Shown here one piece after another: positions 63,738 through 64,000 of a DNA stretch of 64,000 bases. The DNA comes from Ipomoea triloba (Eukaryota > Streptophyta > Magnoliopsida > Solanales > Convolvulaceae), in assembly GCF_003576645.1 (NCBI RefSeq), contig NC_044924.1, positions 6,169,990 to 6,233,989 on the forward strand, written 5' to 3'. The notes below the pieces were generated by a model that worked only from the letters and a program-made list of their open reading frames with translations, was not told the DNA's origin and did no database searches. A program made the translations under genes and the position numbers. How positions within the stretch are numbered: position 1 is the first letter of the stretch; each line of letters begins with the position of its first letter.

Positions 63738-64000
63738 TTGAGTTAATTACTGATTTGGTCCCTTGACTATTGGAATTTCATCACTTTGGTCATCGACAAT
63801 TTTTCTTGCCCAATTAAATCCTCGACTTTGAAAAGATTAACCAATTTGGTTCTCCCGTTTATTTTACCATTTGATATCCGTTAAATCAGGACCAAATTGG
63901 TAATTTCACTATAGTCAAGGGATCATTTAAGTCAAAATTAATTACCGAAATGGTCCCTTGACTATTGAGATTTCACCAATTTGGTCCTGATTTAACGGTT
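63738..64000. mobile_element. Inverted-repeat element(s) running off the window end
   Basis: 'tggtcccttgactattgga' (63751 on) is mirrored by 'tcactatagtcaaggga' (about 63906-63922), closing one element of about 200 bp. A second copy of the same arm starts right after ('aaatggtcccttgactattg', about 63948) and continues past the end. It is a miniature DNA element with no coding content. Confidence 0.65.

Overview
The window is plant nuclear DNA. It is AT-rich and its genes are split by GT-AG introns. It encodes a chloroplast light-harvesting protein and an auxin influx carrier, and it is full of small transposon relics. The proteins read as a dicot; an asterid such as the morning-glory/nightshade order is a guess from repeat style and is not proven by anything here. 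A 178-base run of N (9388-9565) is an assembly gap.

Layout. Positions 1-21.2 kb hold no gene I can support. This stretch contains two 5'-truncated LINE tails, SINE fragments, MITE-like repeats, tandem duplications, a 77-bp (AT)n tract and a complete non-autonomous Helitron (19289-20837). From 21.5 to 25.3 kb lies an AUX1/LAX auxin influx carrier in seven coding exons (+). At 28.7-29.9 kb is an intronless alpha-1,4-glycosyltransferase (-). Positions 30-38 kb are again repeats, including an element of about 850 bp with inverted repeats of about 200 bp (36050-36903) and a second inverted-repeat element (37281-38001).

The right half is gene-rich: clathrin light chain (38178-39654, +), a receptor-like cytoplasmic kinase (40188-42365, -), a basic Ser/Pro-rich protein of the BPP type (48582-50882, -), a Yippee-like zinc protein (52727-54681, -), LHCB4/CP29 (57939-59011, -) and an AIRP2-type RING E3 ligase (60962-63021, -). 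All exon joins were checked for splice sites and reading phase, and every model gives one open frame of the length usual for its family.

The genes do not form a pathway. The striking point is their grouping: from memory, Arabidopsis keeps relatives of these families close together on chromosomes 2, 3 and 5 (for example LAX1 next to a glycosyltransferase, AIRP2 next to LHCB4.1, CLC2 next to a BPP gene near LHCB4.3 and a Yippee gene). The window therefore looks like an ancestral dicot gene block, stretched by transposons, that has kept genes which Arabidopsis split between duplicated copies. I found no tRNA, rRNA, CRISPR array, prokaryotic island or viral insertion.
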